A stretch of DNA of 7,260 nt from Sulfurimonas sp. (GCA_026987995.1 JALSMC010000276.1:1-7260), one strand, 5' to 3'. Shown: positions 1 through 6,480, counted from the first letter of the stretch. Numbers and translations are program-made. Notes: a model not told the origin generated them from the sequence alone.

Positions 1-291
1 CAGCGTCGTGGTGTATGTACTCGTGTTTACACAACTACACCAAAAAAACCTAACTCGGCTTTAAGAAAAGTTGCAAAAGTTAGATTAACATCTGGTTTCG
101 AAGTTATTTCGTATATCGGTGGAGAGGGTCACAACCTTCAAGAGCACTCAATCGTACTTGTACGTGGTGGTCGTATTAAAGATTTACCTGGTGTTAAATA
201 CCATATCGTTCGTGGTGCACTAGATACTGCAGGTGTTGCTGGCCGTATGGTTGCAAGATCTAAGTATGGTACTAAGAAGCCTAAAAAATAA
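1..291 (+). CDS. rpsL: 30S ribosomal protein S12, 3' part (5' end outside window)
   Basis: The first 96 codons visible, in frame 1, end at TAA 289-291 and match S12 from about residue 29 of the 124-residue E. coli protein, so roughly 28 N-terminal residues lie outside the window. S12 sits at the decoding centre of the 30S subunit and helps control accuracy. Visible hallmarks are [13 protein letters not shown] (partial residues 11-23), [11 protein letters not shown], and [14 protein letters not shown]. The two lysines where streptomycin-resistance changes occur in E. coli (K43 and K88) are the wild-type Lys here, at partial residues 15 and 60. The Asp that is methylthiolated in many bacteria follows at residue 61. 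It is the first visible gene of the str operon (rpsL-rpsG-fusA), read through a 143-base gap into rpsG. Identification is essentially certain. Confidence 0.97.
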   Translation, partial: QRRGVCTRVYTTTPKKPNSALRKVAKVRLTSGFEVISYIGGEGHNLQEHSIVLVRGGRIKDLPGVKYHIVRGALDTAGVAGRMVARSKYGTKKPKK

Positions 292-902
<611 letters not shown>

Positions 903-916
903 ATATTACTTTTTTC

Positions 917-951
917 TAACGAGAAGGGAAGTAATTCCCTTATCTACGTTA
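917..951 (+). promoter_or_regulatory. GTAA-tetraloop hairpin downstream of rpsG
   Basis: A perfect 7-bp stem, AAGGGAA (924-930) with TTCCCTT (935-941), is closed by a GTAA loop, which as RNA is a GNRA-class tetraloop. An outer 5-bp stem TAACG (917-921) with CGTTA (947-951) extends it across an asymmetric internal loop. No U-run follows, so it is not a standard terminator. The right strand of the outer stem overlaps the left strand of the next helix (948-955), so the two cannot form together in full. Confidence 0.55.
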
Positions 952-1010
952 ACACTGGGTTTTACTCGTGCAGTAAGGCTCAAATTTGCTTGCAAATTTT
1001 GGGTGTTAAC
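948..1010 (+). promoter_or_regulatory. Predicted three-way-junction RNA in the rpsG-fusA gap
   Basis: A closing helix GTTAACAC (948-955) pairs perfectly with GTGTTAAC (1003-1010). Inside it lie two adjacent hairpins. The first pairs 957-966 with 972-981 (10 bp, three G-U pairs, loop CGTGC). The second pairs 982-989 with 992-999 (8 bp, about a 2-4-base loop). Only T956 and TGG 1000-1002 are left unpaired at the junction. Such economy is typical of a structured RNA rather than chance. The two inner hairpins touch, which would favour stacking. I recognise no known riboswitch or leader class. It sits 89 bases before the fusA start, so control of fusA expression or transcript processing is the obvious guess, but it is only a guess. 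Confidence 0.55.
981..1001 (+). repeat. CAAATTTG-loop-CAAATTTTG hairpin, copy 2
   Basis: The arms CAAATTTG (981-988) and CAAATTTTG (993-1001), with spacer CTTG, repeat the arms of the 315-336 hairpin exactly, including the extra T in the right arm. Here the hairpin forms the second arm of the three-way junction. Two copies flanking the same ribosomal protein gene suggest either a shared binding site or a dispersed short palindrome. Confidence 0.6.
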
Positions 1011-1019
1011 AACAATTTA

Positions 1020-1048
1020 TTGACAGCTCTTTTGTAAGTCAAAATATT
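1020..1048 (+). promoter_or_regulatory. Possible internal promoter for fusA
   Basis: A perfect TTGACA lies at 1020-1025. Seventeen bases later is AATATT (1043-1048), which matches the -10 consensus at four of six positions. Transcription would begin near 1055, giving a leader of about 45 bases before the fusA ATG. The -10 is weak and the whole site is embedded in the 1025-1065 palindrome, so the match could be chance. Confidence 0.25.
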
Positions 1049-1065
1049 TGATTTATAAAAGAGCT
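1025..1065 (+). promoter_or_regulatory. 16-bp hairpin upstream of the fusA ribosome binding site
   Basis: Positions 1025-1040 pair without interruption with 1050-1065 (16 bp, two G-U pairs) around a 9-base loop, AAAATATTT. The stem ends 21 bases before the AAGG ribosome binding site (1086-1089). No U-run follows, so an intrinsic terminator is unlikely. The hairpin could be a translational control element, an RNase III-type processing site that separates rpsG and fusA messages, or a stabiliser of the fusA 5' end. It is immediately downstream of the three-way junction. Confidence 0.5.
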
Positions 1066-1098
1066 TATCTCTCAACTAATATAACAAGGTACTAAACT

Positions 1099-3189
1099 AT
1101 GGCAAGAAGTCACAAACTAAACGACGTAAGAAACATCGGTATTGCTGCACACATTGATGCAGGTAAAACTACAACTACAGAAAGAATTTTATTCTACACT
1201 GGTGTTGAGCATAAAATTGGTGAGGTACATGATGGTGCTGCAACTATGGACTGGATGGAACAAGAACAAGAGCGTGGTATTACAATTACTTCAGCTGCGA
1301 CTACTTGTGAGTGGGCTGGAAAGCAAATTAATATTATAGATACTCCGGGACACGTTGACTTTACTATTGAAGTTGAGCGTTCTATGCGTGTTCTTGATGG
1401 TGCAGTTTCAGTTTTCTGTGCAGTTGGTGGTGTTCAGCCTCAGTCTGAAACAGTTTGGAGACAGCGTAATCGTTATAAAGTGCCTTCAATTGTTTTTGTA
1501 AACAAGATGGACAGAACTGGTGCAGATTTCTACGAAGTAGAGCGTCAAATTAAAGATCGTCTTAAAGGTAATCCAATGCCTATTCAACTTCCAATTGGTG
1601 CAGAAGCTGAGTTTGAAGGTGTTGTTGATCTTGTAACTATGAAAGAAATCGTATGGGATGCAGATGCTGAAATGGGTTCTAACTACCATATACAAGAGAT
1701 TCGTGAGTCTTTACAAGAGATTTCTGAAGAGTATAGAGAAAAAATGATGGAAACTCTTGCAGAAGTTGAAGGTAATGATGATTTTGCTGAAAAGTTCTTA
1801 GAGGGTGAATCTTTTTCTGAAGATGAAGTAAAAGCTGCAATTAAGGCTGCTACTTTAGGTATGGCTGTTGTTCCAATGACTCCAGGTACTGCTTTTAAAA
1901 ACAAGGGTGTTCAGACTTTACTTGATGCTGTTGTAGCTTACTTACCATCTCCTGTTGAATCTGAAGCAATCATGGGTACACTTATGGATGATGAAGAAGT
2001 AGAAGTAGCTGTTCCATCAACTGATGATGGTGATTTCGCTGCGTTAGCATTTAAAATTATGACAGATCCATTTGTTGGTGTTCTTACTTTTATCCGTGTT
2101 TACCGTGGGTCATTAGATTCAGGTTCATTTGTACACAACTCTACTAAAGATAAAAAAGAGAGAATTGGCCGTATCGTTAAGATGCATGCAATCAAACGTG
2201 AAGAGATTAAAACTATCTATGCTGGTGAAATCGGTGCTGTTGTTGGTCTTAAATCTACAACAACTGGTGATACTTTATGTCAAGGTGAAGAGAAAGTTGT
2301 TCTTGAAAGAATGGACTTCCCAGCACCAGTTATCTCTGTTGCAGTTGAGCCAAAAACTAAAGCGGATCAAGAAAAAATGGGTATCGCTTTATCTAAACTA
2401 GCTGCTGAAGATCCATCTTTCCGTGTTAACACTGATGAAGAGACTGGTCAAACTATTATCTCTGGAATGGGTGAGTTACACCTTGAAATTCTTGTTGATA
2501 GAATGAAGCGTGAGTTCTCTGTTGAAGCTGAAGTTGGTGCACCACAGGTTTCTTACCGTGAGTCAATTAAAGAAGAAGTAAACCAAGAGTATAAGTATGC
2601 TAAGCAATCAGGTGGTCGTGGTCAATTTGGTCATGTTTACCTTACTGTTAAACCAGGTGAAAAAGATACAGGTTATGTTTTTCACAATGCTATTAAAGGT
2701 GGATCTGTTCCTAAAGAATTTATTCCAGCTGTTAAAAAAGGTTGTGAGGAAGCTATGCAAACTGGTGTTCTTGCTGGATATCCAATGGAAGATGTTGATG
2801 TAACTCTTTATGATGGTTCTTACCATGATGTCGATTCAAATGAGATGGCATTTAAACTTGCTGCATCTATGGGTTTCAAAGCTGCTTGTCGTGTAGCTAA
2901 GCCTTCAATACTCGAGCCAATGATGAAAGTTGAAGTTGAAACACCTGAAGAAAATATGGGTGATGTTATCGGTGACCTTAACCGTCGTCGTGGACAAATC
3001 AATGCTATGGGTGATAGAGCCGGTAGTAAAATCGTTGATGCTCATGTTCCTTTATCTGAAATGTTTGGTTACTCAACTGACCTTCGTTCAGCTACTCAAG
3101 GTCGTGCGACTTACTCTATGGAATTTGATCACTATGCTGAAGTTCCTAAAGCAGTATCTGAAGAAATTCAGAAAAAACGTAACGGATAG
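1099..3189 (+). CDS. fusA: Translation elongation factor G
   Basis: This 696-residue GTPase drives translocation of tRNAs and mRNA after peptide bond formation and acts with RRF in ribosome recycling. The G domain shows AHIDAGKT (17-24), ERGITIT (58-64, switch I), DTPGH (81-85), NKMD (135-138) and GTAFKNKG (263-270). Domain II follows, starting around residue 310. Domain IV carries SGGRGQFGH (about 504-512), and the C-terminal domain V has the [26 protein letters not shown] core. Length is normal and no domain is missing. AAGG at 1086-1089, 9 bases before the ATG, supports the start. Codons are strongly biased to GTT, GGT, CGT and CTT, as expected for high expression. It is the last gene of this str operon: tuf does not follow, and a terminator closes the unit. 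Confidence 0.98.
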   Translation: MARSHKLNDVRNIGIAAHIDAGKTTTTERILFYTGVEHKIGEVHDGAATMDWMEQEQERGITITSAATTCEWAGKQINIIDTPGHVDFTIEVERSMRVLDGAVSVFCAVGGVQPQSETVWRQRNRYKVPSIVFVNKMDRTGADFYEVERQIKDRLKGNPMPIQLPIGAEAEFEGVVDLVTMKEIVWDADAEMGSNYHIQEIRESLQEISEEYREKMMETLAEVEGNDDFAEKFLEGESFSEDEVKAAIKAATLGMAVVPMTPGTAFKNKGVQTLLDAVVAYLPSPVESEAIMGTLMDDEEVEVAVPSTDDGDFAALAFKIMTDPFVGVLTFIRVYRGSLDSGSFVHNSTKDKKERIGRIVKMHAIKREEIKTIYAGEIGAVVGLKSTTTGDTLCQGEEKVVLERMDFPAPVISVAVEPKTKADQEKMGIALSKLAAEDPSFRVNTDEETGQTIISGMGELHLEILVDRMKREFSVEAEVGAPQVSYRESIKEEVNQEYKYAKQSGGRGQFGHVYLTVKPGEKDTGYVFHNAIKGGSVPKEFIPAVKKGCEEAMQTGVLAGYPMEDVDVTLYDGSYHDVDSNEMAFKLAASMGFKAACRVAKPSILEPMMKVEVETPEENMGDVIGDLNRRRGQINAMGDRAGSKIVDAHVPLSEMFGYSTDLRSATQGRATYSMEFDHYAEVPKAVSEEIQKKRNG

Positions 3190-3217
3190 TATCTACACTA
3201 ACTGCTTACTTTTATAC

Positions 3218-3250
3218 TTTATTCTCCTTTGGGAGAGTAAATCTTCTCTT
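3218..3250 (+). terminator. Intrinsic terminator of the str operon
   Basis: A 10-bp stem pairs 3218-3227 with 3232-3241 (one G-U pair) around a TTTG loop. It starts 29 bases after the fusA stop and is followed by the T-rich run TCTTCTCTTT. It separates fusA from the next gene, which has its own promoter. Confidence 0.75.
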
Positions 3251-3265
3251 TATCTAATCAGAAAC

Positions 3266-3274
3266 TGCTATAAT
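3266..3274 (+). promoter_or_regulatory. Extended -10 promoter for the 3297 gene
   Basis: TGC followed by a perfect TATAAT (3269-3274) makes an extended -10. No good -35 is seen, which is common in Campylobacterota promoters. The start of transcription would fall near 3281, and the ribosome binding site AGG (3288-3290) is 6 bases before ATG 3297. Confidence 0.55.
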
Positions 3275-3296
3275 TATAAAAAAACTTAGGCTTCTA

Positions 3297-3962
3297 ATGT
3301 ATAAACTAATTTTAATAACACTAATAACAACTCTTTTAAATGCACATAATCCAAAACCATATGCTGTTTTAGGTGATGTAATATATAATAATGTAAAGAA
3401 TATCGAATCTTTACAAGAGATAGAGAGTTACTCGCTGTATAAAGGTGATATAAAAACATATGTAACTCAAGTTAATCAAACTAAAAAAGAAGGCTTCATA
3501 CTAGAAAAGTCTGCTACAAGTAAACTGAAAAAAGAGTACCTAAATAAACTTCGTGCACTTTCTAAAACAAACGATTACTATTTAAGAAGTATTGAAAATC
3601 AATATAAAGAATCTATGAAAAACGATAATTTTAAACTTTTTTCACAGATTATTAATAGTGGACTCATTGATACAAATAAGAATAAAAAAGAGATTATTGA
3701 TTATTATTACAAAAATAAAGAACAGATAGATTCCACAGGTATTATAGACAAGATTTTAGAAGAAGATGCAAGACTTAAAAGACAAAAAGAGAGTGAAAAA
3801 AAGCGCTATAAAACAAAAAAACAATTACAAGAAGAGAAAATAAAACGTATACGTGAGAATGATAAAGTACAACAAAAAAAGCTAGAAGAAAATCTTCAAA
3901 AAGATGTTAATAAGAAAAAAGAACAAATTAGAAAAGTTCAAAAGAGAGAACTTGCTAACTAA
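3297..3962 (+). CDS. Exported basic coiled-coil protein of unknown function
   Basis: I do not recognise this 221-residue protein. Residues 1-16 look like a signal peptide: a short basic start, the hydrophobic run LILITLITTLL, and a likely cut after LNA, before HNPKP. Residues 17-145 are a mixed, probably helical region containing several Tyr-rich stretches (for example IIDYYYKNKE, 133-142). From about 150 to 218 the protein is almost entirely Lys, Glu, Arg and Gln, consistent with a long charged coiled coil or extended helix. There is no Cys, no second membrane segment and no catalytic motif. Codons favour ATA and AAA and differ clearly from those of fusA, suggesting lower expression. It has its own extended -10 promoter and AGG ribosome binding site and is convergent with bpt, so the neighbours say little about its role. 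A periplasmic structural or binding role is possible but unproven. Confidence 0.8.
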   Translation: MYKLILITLITTLLNAHNPKPYAVLGDVIYNNVKNIESLQEIESYSLYKGDIKTYVTQVNQTKKEGFILEKSATSKLKKEYLNKLRALSKTNDYYLRSIENQYKESMKNDNFKLFSQIINSGLIDTNKNKKEIIDYYYKNKEQIDSTGIIDKILEEDARLKRQKESEKKRYKTKKQLQEEKIKRIRENDKVQQKKLEENLQKDVNKKKEQIRKVQKRELAN

Positions 3963-3980
3963 GTTATTATAGGCTATTAC

Positions 3981-4694
3981 TTAGAACCACTCATATCTCT
4001 CATGCTCATTTGGTCTATCTTTGAGTGTTAAGTAGGGTTTGTACTCTGACTTGTAAGAGAGTGAAGGGCAATCCTCTACATAGTATCCTAAATATATCCA
4101 CGATTTATTCGTATTCTTAGCAAGTTTGATTTGATTGTAAAGTGAAAACTTTCCTAAAGACAGGTGTGAGTAGTCTGGATCATAGTAAAAATATATTGAC
4201 GATATACCATCTTCTAAAACATCTATTAAATCTACTGCAATTAAAGTGTTTTCATCATAGTAGAGTACCTCATAACCAAAATTCTCATGACCTGAAACAA
4301 AAGAACTATGGTAATTTTCGGGGGAAGTTTCTGTGTAATCCCAAGCTTTTTTATCGCTCATGTGTAAATGATATTTTTTAAATATTTTCATATGCTCTCT
4401 TGTGAGAGTTGGTTTTTGTATGTATGATGTAAGATGTGAAGCTTTTTTGAGGATTCTTCGGGCTGATTTACTAAAACTATAGTTCTCTACATCTATTTTA
4501 ATACTCTGGCATTCAGTACAATCCCCACATATTGGTCTGAAGTACATCTTACCAAAACGGCGAAACCCTCTCTCAACTAAAGCTTCACAAGACTCAGCAT
4601 CACATTCATCTATCATTTTGTAATGTGTTTTTTGTTCACGATTATCTAAATAAGAGCACTTATCCTCTATAAAAAATTCTTTAAGTAAATTCAT
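3981..4694 (-). CDS. bpt: Aspartate/glutamate leucyltransferase (bacterial ATE-like)
   Basis: This 237-residue protein matches the Bpt family, which transfers leucine from Leu-tRNA to proteins with N-terminal Asp or Glu, marking them for ClpS/ClpAP degradation (bacterial N-degron pathway, cytoplasm). Family signatures are CSYLDNR (13-19), GFRRFGKMYFRPICGDCTEC (43-62), KSARRILKK (76-84), KAWDY (116-120), YFYYDPDY (168-175), SLGKFSLY (179-186) and YLGYYVEDCPSLSYK (201-215). Cys13 and the Cys56-x2-Cys59-x2-Cys62 group resemble the conserved cysteines reported to hold an Fe-S cluster in ATE enzymes. Cluster binding here is inferred. Start Met 4694 fits the family N-terminus, but no clear Shine-Dalgarno is seen upstream (the mRNA reads AAAATCCCACT before ATG). 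It is convergent with the 3297 gene, 18 bases away, and its 5' end faces the 4722-4990 palindromic element. Confidence 0.92.
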   Translation of the reverse strand: MNLLKEFFIEDKCSYLDNREQKTHYKMIDECDAESCEALVERGFRRFGKMYFRPICGDCTECQSIKIDVENYSFSKSARRILKKASHLTSYIQKPTLTREHMKIFKKYHLHMSDKKAWDYTETSPENYHSSFVSGHENFGYEVLYYDENTLIAVDLIDVLEDGISSIYFYYDPDYSHLSLGKFSLYNQIKLAKNTNKSWIYLGYYVEDCPSLSYKSEYKPYLTLKDRPNEHERYEWF

Positions 4695-4721
4695 AGTGGG
4701 ATTTTGACATAATTTGGCTAA

Positions 4722-4753
4722 TAGACTTCTTGCATAAGCTAAGTATGCTTCAG
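4722..4753 (+). repeat. Left terminal inverted repeat (32 bp)
   Basis: This is the reverse complement of 4959-4990 except at one position. Its outer edge lies 27 bases upstream of the bpt start codon. Bases 4729-4737 (CTTGCATAA) recur in direct orientation inside the element at 4878-4886. Confidence 0.85.
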
Positions 4754-4851
4754 CATTTTATAGAGAGTTTTAATCAAGGCAGATGTTCTTCATCATAGCC
4801 ATAGCTACGATGAAGGTTATCTAACGAAGAGTAAAGCTCTCTATAAAGTGC
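4753..4851. repeat. Internal long hairpin of the palindromic element
   Basis: Bases 4753-4772 pair continuously with 4832-4851 (20 bp, two G-U pairs if RNA). Nested inside, CTTCATC (4788-4794) pairs with GATGAAG (4809-4815), and TAGC/GCTA (4796-4799/4804-4807) closes a CATA loop. The nesting shows that the interior of the element is itself organised by base pairing. Confidence 0.7.
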
Positions 4852-4958
4852 CCAAAGGGAGGGATAAAAAAAGCGAACTTGCATAAAACTTTTAGTCACC
4901 GTAGCTATGGCTACACTGAAAAAAAGCTTTTACACAATTTCATCTTTTTTTCTTCCCT

Positions 4959-4990
4959 CTGAAGTATACTTAGCTTATGCAAGAAGTCTA
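4959..4990 (-). repeat. Right terminal inverted repeat (32 bp)
   Basis: This is the inverted partner of 4722-4753, with one mismatch. Its outer edge is 22 bases before ATG 5013. It contains the self-palindrome AAGTATACTT (4962-4971); the left copy has AAGTATGCTT at the equivalent place. Confidence 0.85.
4965..4970 (+). promoter_or_regulatory. Candidate -10 box inside the right inverted repeat
   Basis: TATACT matches the -10 consensus at five of six positions and follows a T-rich stretch (4938-4954), a pattern common in Campylobacterota promoters. Transcription from near 4977 would give a leader of about 36 bases for the 5013 gene. The equivalent position in the left repeat is the single mismatch (CATACT read toward bpt), which would weaken that copy. 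Confidence 0.35.
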
Positions 4991-5012
4991 ATATATAGCA
5001 AAAAGGAAAACT

Positions 5013-5117
5013 ATGGAGTATTTTTTAAAGCATCAACAAACTATATTGAGAATTTTAGGTGGTTTTTTACTTCTAATAGGTTTTGTAATCCATTTTTGGA
5101 CTGTACCTCAAAAGTAA
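5013..5117 (+). CDS. 34-residue single-helix membrane peptide (5' part of the broken gene as it stands)
   Basis: If the sequence is correct and no recoding occurs, translation from ATG 5013 yields MEYFLKHQQ followed by a hydrophobic helix and the tail WTVPQK, ending at TAA 5115-5117. The ribosome binding site AAGGA at 5003-5007 makes this the best-supported start in the region. It most likely represents only the N-terminal third of a 109-residue protein. Confidence 0.45.
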   Translation: MEYFLKHQQTILRILGGFLLLIGFVIHFWTVPQK

Positions 5118-5341
5118 GTCAAAATGAGAGAGCGGCTGCTAATTTAGCTAGAATGGATGCAAGTGTACAAGGGCAGGGAAGTCCAAAGCCGAGTGAAACT
5201 AAAGCAGATAGTTCGAAGTTTTTAAAAGAGTTAAAAGGACAACAGGCTAAACAGATAGAGTACTTAACAATCTTAGTTATGATTTTAGGGATTGGTTCTT
5301 TAGGTTATAGTTTTATAAAGAAAAAAGAGCAAGAAGCATAA
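5013..5341 (+). pseudogene. Small two-helix membrane protein, frame broken near 5111
   Basis: ATG 5013 has a good ribosome binding site, AAGGA (5003-5007), 5 bases upstream. The frame runs 34 codons to TAA 5115-5117 and encodes a first membrane helix (about residues 11-29, ILRILGGFLLLIGFVIHFW). Directly after, in the -1 frame and without its own start, coding resumes as VSQNERAAANLARMDASVQG and continues to TAA 5339-5341. That part contains a polar linker and a second helix (LTILVMILGIGSLGYSFI) ending KKKEQEA. Adding one A to the AAAA run at 5110-5113 joins both parts into a 109-residue protein with two helices and both ends probably cytoplasmic. I do not know its function. The break may be a real mutation, a sequencing error, or recoding. 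A longer open frame from ATG 4907 is rejected because it crosses the palindromic element out of frame with the first helix. Confidence 0.6.
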
Positions 5342-5344
5342 AAG

Positions 5345-5378
5345 TGTTTTATTGCTTATTCTGAGCGATTAAAACACC
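5345..5378 (-). terminator. Terminator-like hairpin between the convergent ends of the membrane gene and prfB
   Basis: GTGTTTTA (5345-5352) pairs with TAAAACAC (5371-5378). The stem continues past a bulged T as 5353-5357 with 5365-5369 (one G-U pair), around a 7-base loop. It overlaps the last codons of prfB. Read on the minus strand it is followed by UUUU (5344-5341), so it best serves prfB. On the + strand only a loose T-rich stretch follows. Confidence 0.5.
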
Positions 5379-6446
5379 TTCTATCATTTTATCTATATCT
5401 CCATCTAAAATGGCAGAGATATTTGATAGTGCTTCATTTGAACGTGTATCCTTGACCTGTTGGTATGGTTGCATAACATAAGAACGTATCTGATGGCCCC
5501 AGCCTATCTCGCTTTTTGCTACACCATCCTTTTGTGCCTGTTGTTCTTCGAGTTCTAACTCATAGAGTCTAGACTTTAACATCTTCATTGCAGTCGCTTT
5601 ATTCTTATGCTGACTTCTATCGTTTTGGCACTGAACGACTACACCAGTTTCTATATGTGTTAAACGAATAGCAGATTCTGTTTTGTTGACATGCTGACCA
5701 CCTGAACCACTAGCACGGTAAGTGTCTATTCTGATATCTTTATCTTCTATGACAATGTTAATGTCATCATCCACTTCAGGAGAAACCATAACAGAGCTAA
5801 AAGAGGTATGGCGTTTAGAATTAGAATCAAAGGGGCTAATTCGTACAAGTCTATGGATACCATTTTCCACTTTGAGATAACCATAAGCATTCTCACCCTT
5901 AACAATGAAAGAAACATCTTTAATCCCAGCCTCTTCACCATTTTGGTAGTCAAGTATCTCTACACTAAAGCCACGTCTCTCCGCCCAGCGTTTGTACATT
6001 CTTAAAAGCATTTCAGCCCAGTCTTGACTCTCAGTGCCACCTGCACCAGGATGAATGGATACAATAGCATTATTTGCATCACTTTCACCGCTTAGGAGCA
6101 CTTCTATCTCCATCGCTCTTATCTGCTCCTGTAGAGAGTCAGCATCTTCATAAAGAGCATTAAGCGATTCTTCATCATTTTCTTCTTTAGCCATCTCGTA
6201 TAGCTCACAAGCATCAGTTACTGCATCATTTGCGAGAGCATATTTATCTAACTTACGCCCAAGTTGTGTTTTTTCTTTTTGGACTTTTGCTGCGTTTGCT
6301 GCATCATTCCAAAACTCTTGGTCACTTTCTAATTCTTCTATATTTTTGAGTTTTGCTTTGATTTTATCTGGTTCAACAACATCTGTGATATTACTCATTT
6401 TTAAAGTTATATTTTTTAAGAGTTCTGTATATTCGTAATTATCCAT
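5349..6446 (-). CDS. prfB: Peptide chain release factor 2
   Basis: This 365-residue protein is the same length as E. coli RF2. RF2 reads UGA and UAA stop codons and releases the finished protein. The stop-recognition tripeptide SPF (204-206, within VRISPFDSN) marks RF2 rather than RF1. GGQ (249-251, within [14 protein letters not shown]) is the catalytic loop that enters the peptidyl transferase centre, and its Gln is normally methylated by PrmC. Residues 1-120 form the mostly helical domain 1. Unlike E. coli and many other bacteria, there is no in-frame UGA or programmed +1 frameshift: the frame is open from ATG to TAA. The residue before SGSGGQ is Ala. ATG 6446 is preceded by GGAA about 9 bases upstream. 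It is divergent from panC, and its 3' end lies 7 bases from the end of the convergent membrane gene. Confidence 0.97.
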   Translation of the reverse strand: MDNYEYTELLKNITLKMSNITDVVEPDKIKAKLKNIEELESDQEFWNDAANAAKVQKEKTQLGRKLDKYALANDAVTDACELYEMAKEENDEESLNALYEDADSLQEQIRAMEIEVLLSGESDANNAIVSIHPGAGGTESQDWAEMLLRMYKRWAERRGFSVEILDYQNGEEAGIKDVSFIVKGENAYGYLKVENGIHRLVRISPFDSNSKRHTSFSSVMVSPEVDDDINIVIEDKDIRIDTYRASGSGGQHVNKTESAIRLTHIETGVVVQCQNDRSQHKNKATAMKMLKSRLYELELEEQQAQKDGVAKSEIGWGHQIRSYVMQPYQQVKDTRSNEALSNISAILDGDIDKMIEGVLIAQNKQ

Positions 6447-6464
6447 TAATCATTCCATATGTAG

Positions 6465-6470
6465 TATAAT
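6465..6470 (+). promoter_or_regulatory. -10 box for panC
   Basis: A perfect TATAAT lies 27 bases before ATG 6498, giving a leader of about 20 bases. No good -35 is seen. The ribosome binding site is GGA (6489-6491), 6 bases from the start. Confidence 0.5.
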
Positions 6471-6474
6471 GTCG

Positions 6475-6480
6475 ATTATA
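6475..6480 (-). promoter_or_regulatory. -10 box for prfB
   Basis: On the minus strand this reads TATAAT, 28 bases before the prfB ATG. It lies only 4 bases from the panC -10 on the other strand, so the two promoters overlap face to face. A second candidate, TATACT, lies slightly closer to prfB. Confidence 0.45.

Larger units (their letters stand above)
4722..4990. mobile_element. 269-bp palindromic element with 32-bp terminal inverted repeats (MITE-like)
   Basis: The ends, 4722-4753 and 4959-4990, are inverted copies matching at 31 of 32 positions. Inside are a 20-bp stem (4753-4772/4832-4851), a nested hairpin (4788-4794/4809-4815), a 14-bp inverted pair (4796-4809/4900-4913), and pairing of GAGGGA (4859-4864) with TCCCTC (4954-4959). 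The whole element could fold as a long stem with two arms. A TA dinucleotide occurs at both edges (4722-4723, 4989-4990), compatible with a TA target duplication as made by IS630/Tc1-type transposases, though this is weak evidence. No transposase is present. It fills the 318-base gap between divergent bpt and the 5013 gene. Alternatives are an invertible control segment or a highly structured leader. Confidence 0.6.

Noticed and set aside
924..941. The GTAA hairpin as an rpsG terminator
   Set aside because: No T-run follows on the + strand, and fusA downstream has only a weak promoter candidate, so read-through is more likely.
2930..3289. 119-codon open frame overlapping the 3' end of fusA
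   Set aside because: It is a shadow of fusA in another frame, and its tail runs through the terminator. Composition is unlike a real protein.
3959..3984. CTAAGT/ACTTAG inverted repeat across the stop codons of the 3297 gene and bpt
   Set aside because: The stem is only 6 bp with a mismatched interior, and neither strand has a U-run after it, so I do not call it a terminator.
4774..4884. Minus-strand open frame of 36 residues (starting MQVRFFYPSLWALYRELYSS) inside the palindromic element
   Set aside because: It is protein-like at a glance, but it has no ribosome binding site, is short, and lies entirely within nested inverted repeats. It may be a relic of an older gene, which a protein search with 4774-4914 could test.
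4907..5341. A 144-codon open frame beginning at ATG 4907
   Set aside because: Its first 68 codons cross the palindromic element and lie out of frame with the well-supported start at 5013 (good ribosome binding site, membrane helix). ATG 4907 lies in the loop of a small palindrome and has no ribosome binding site. Only the part after about 5114 is real coding sequence.
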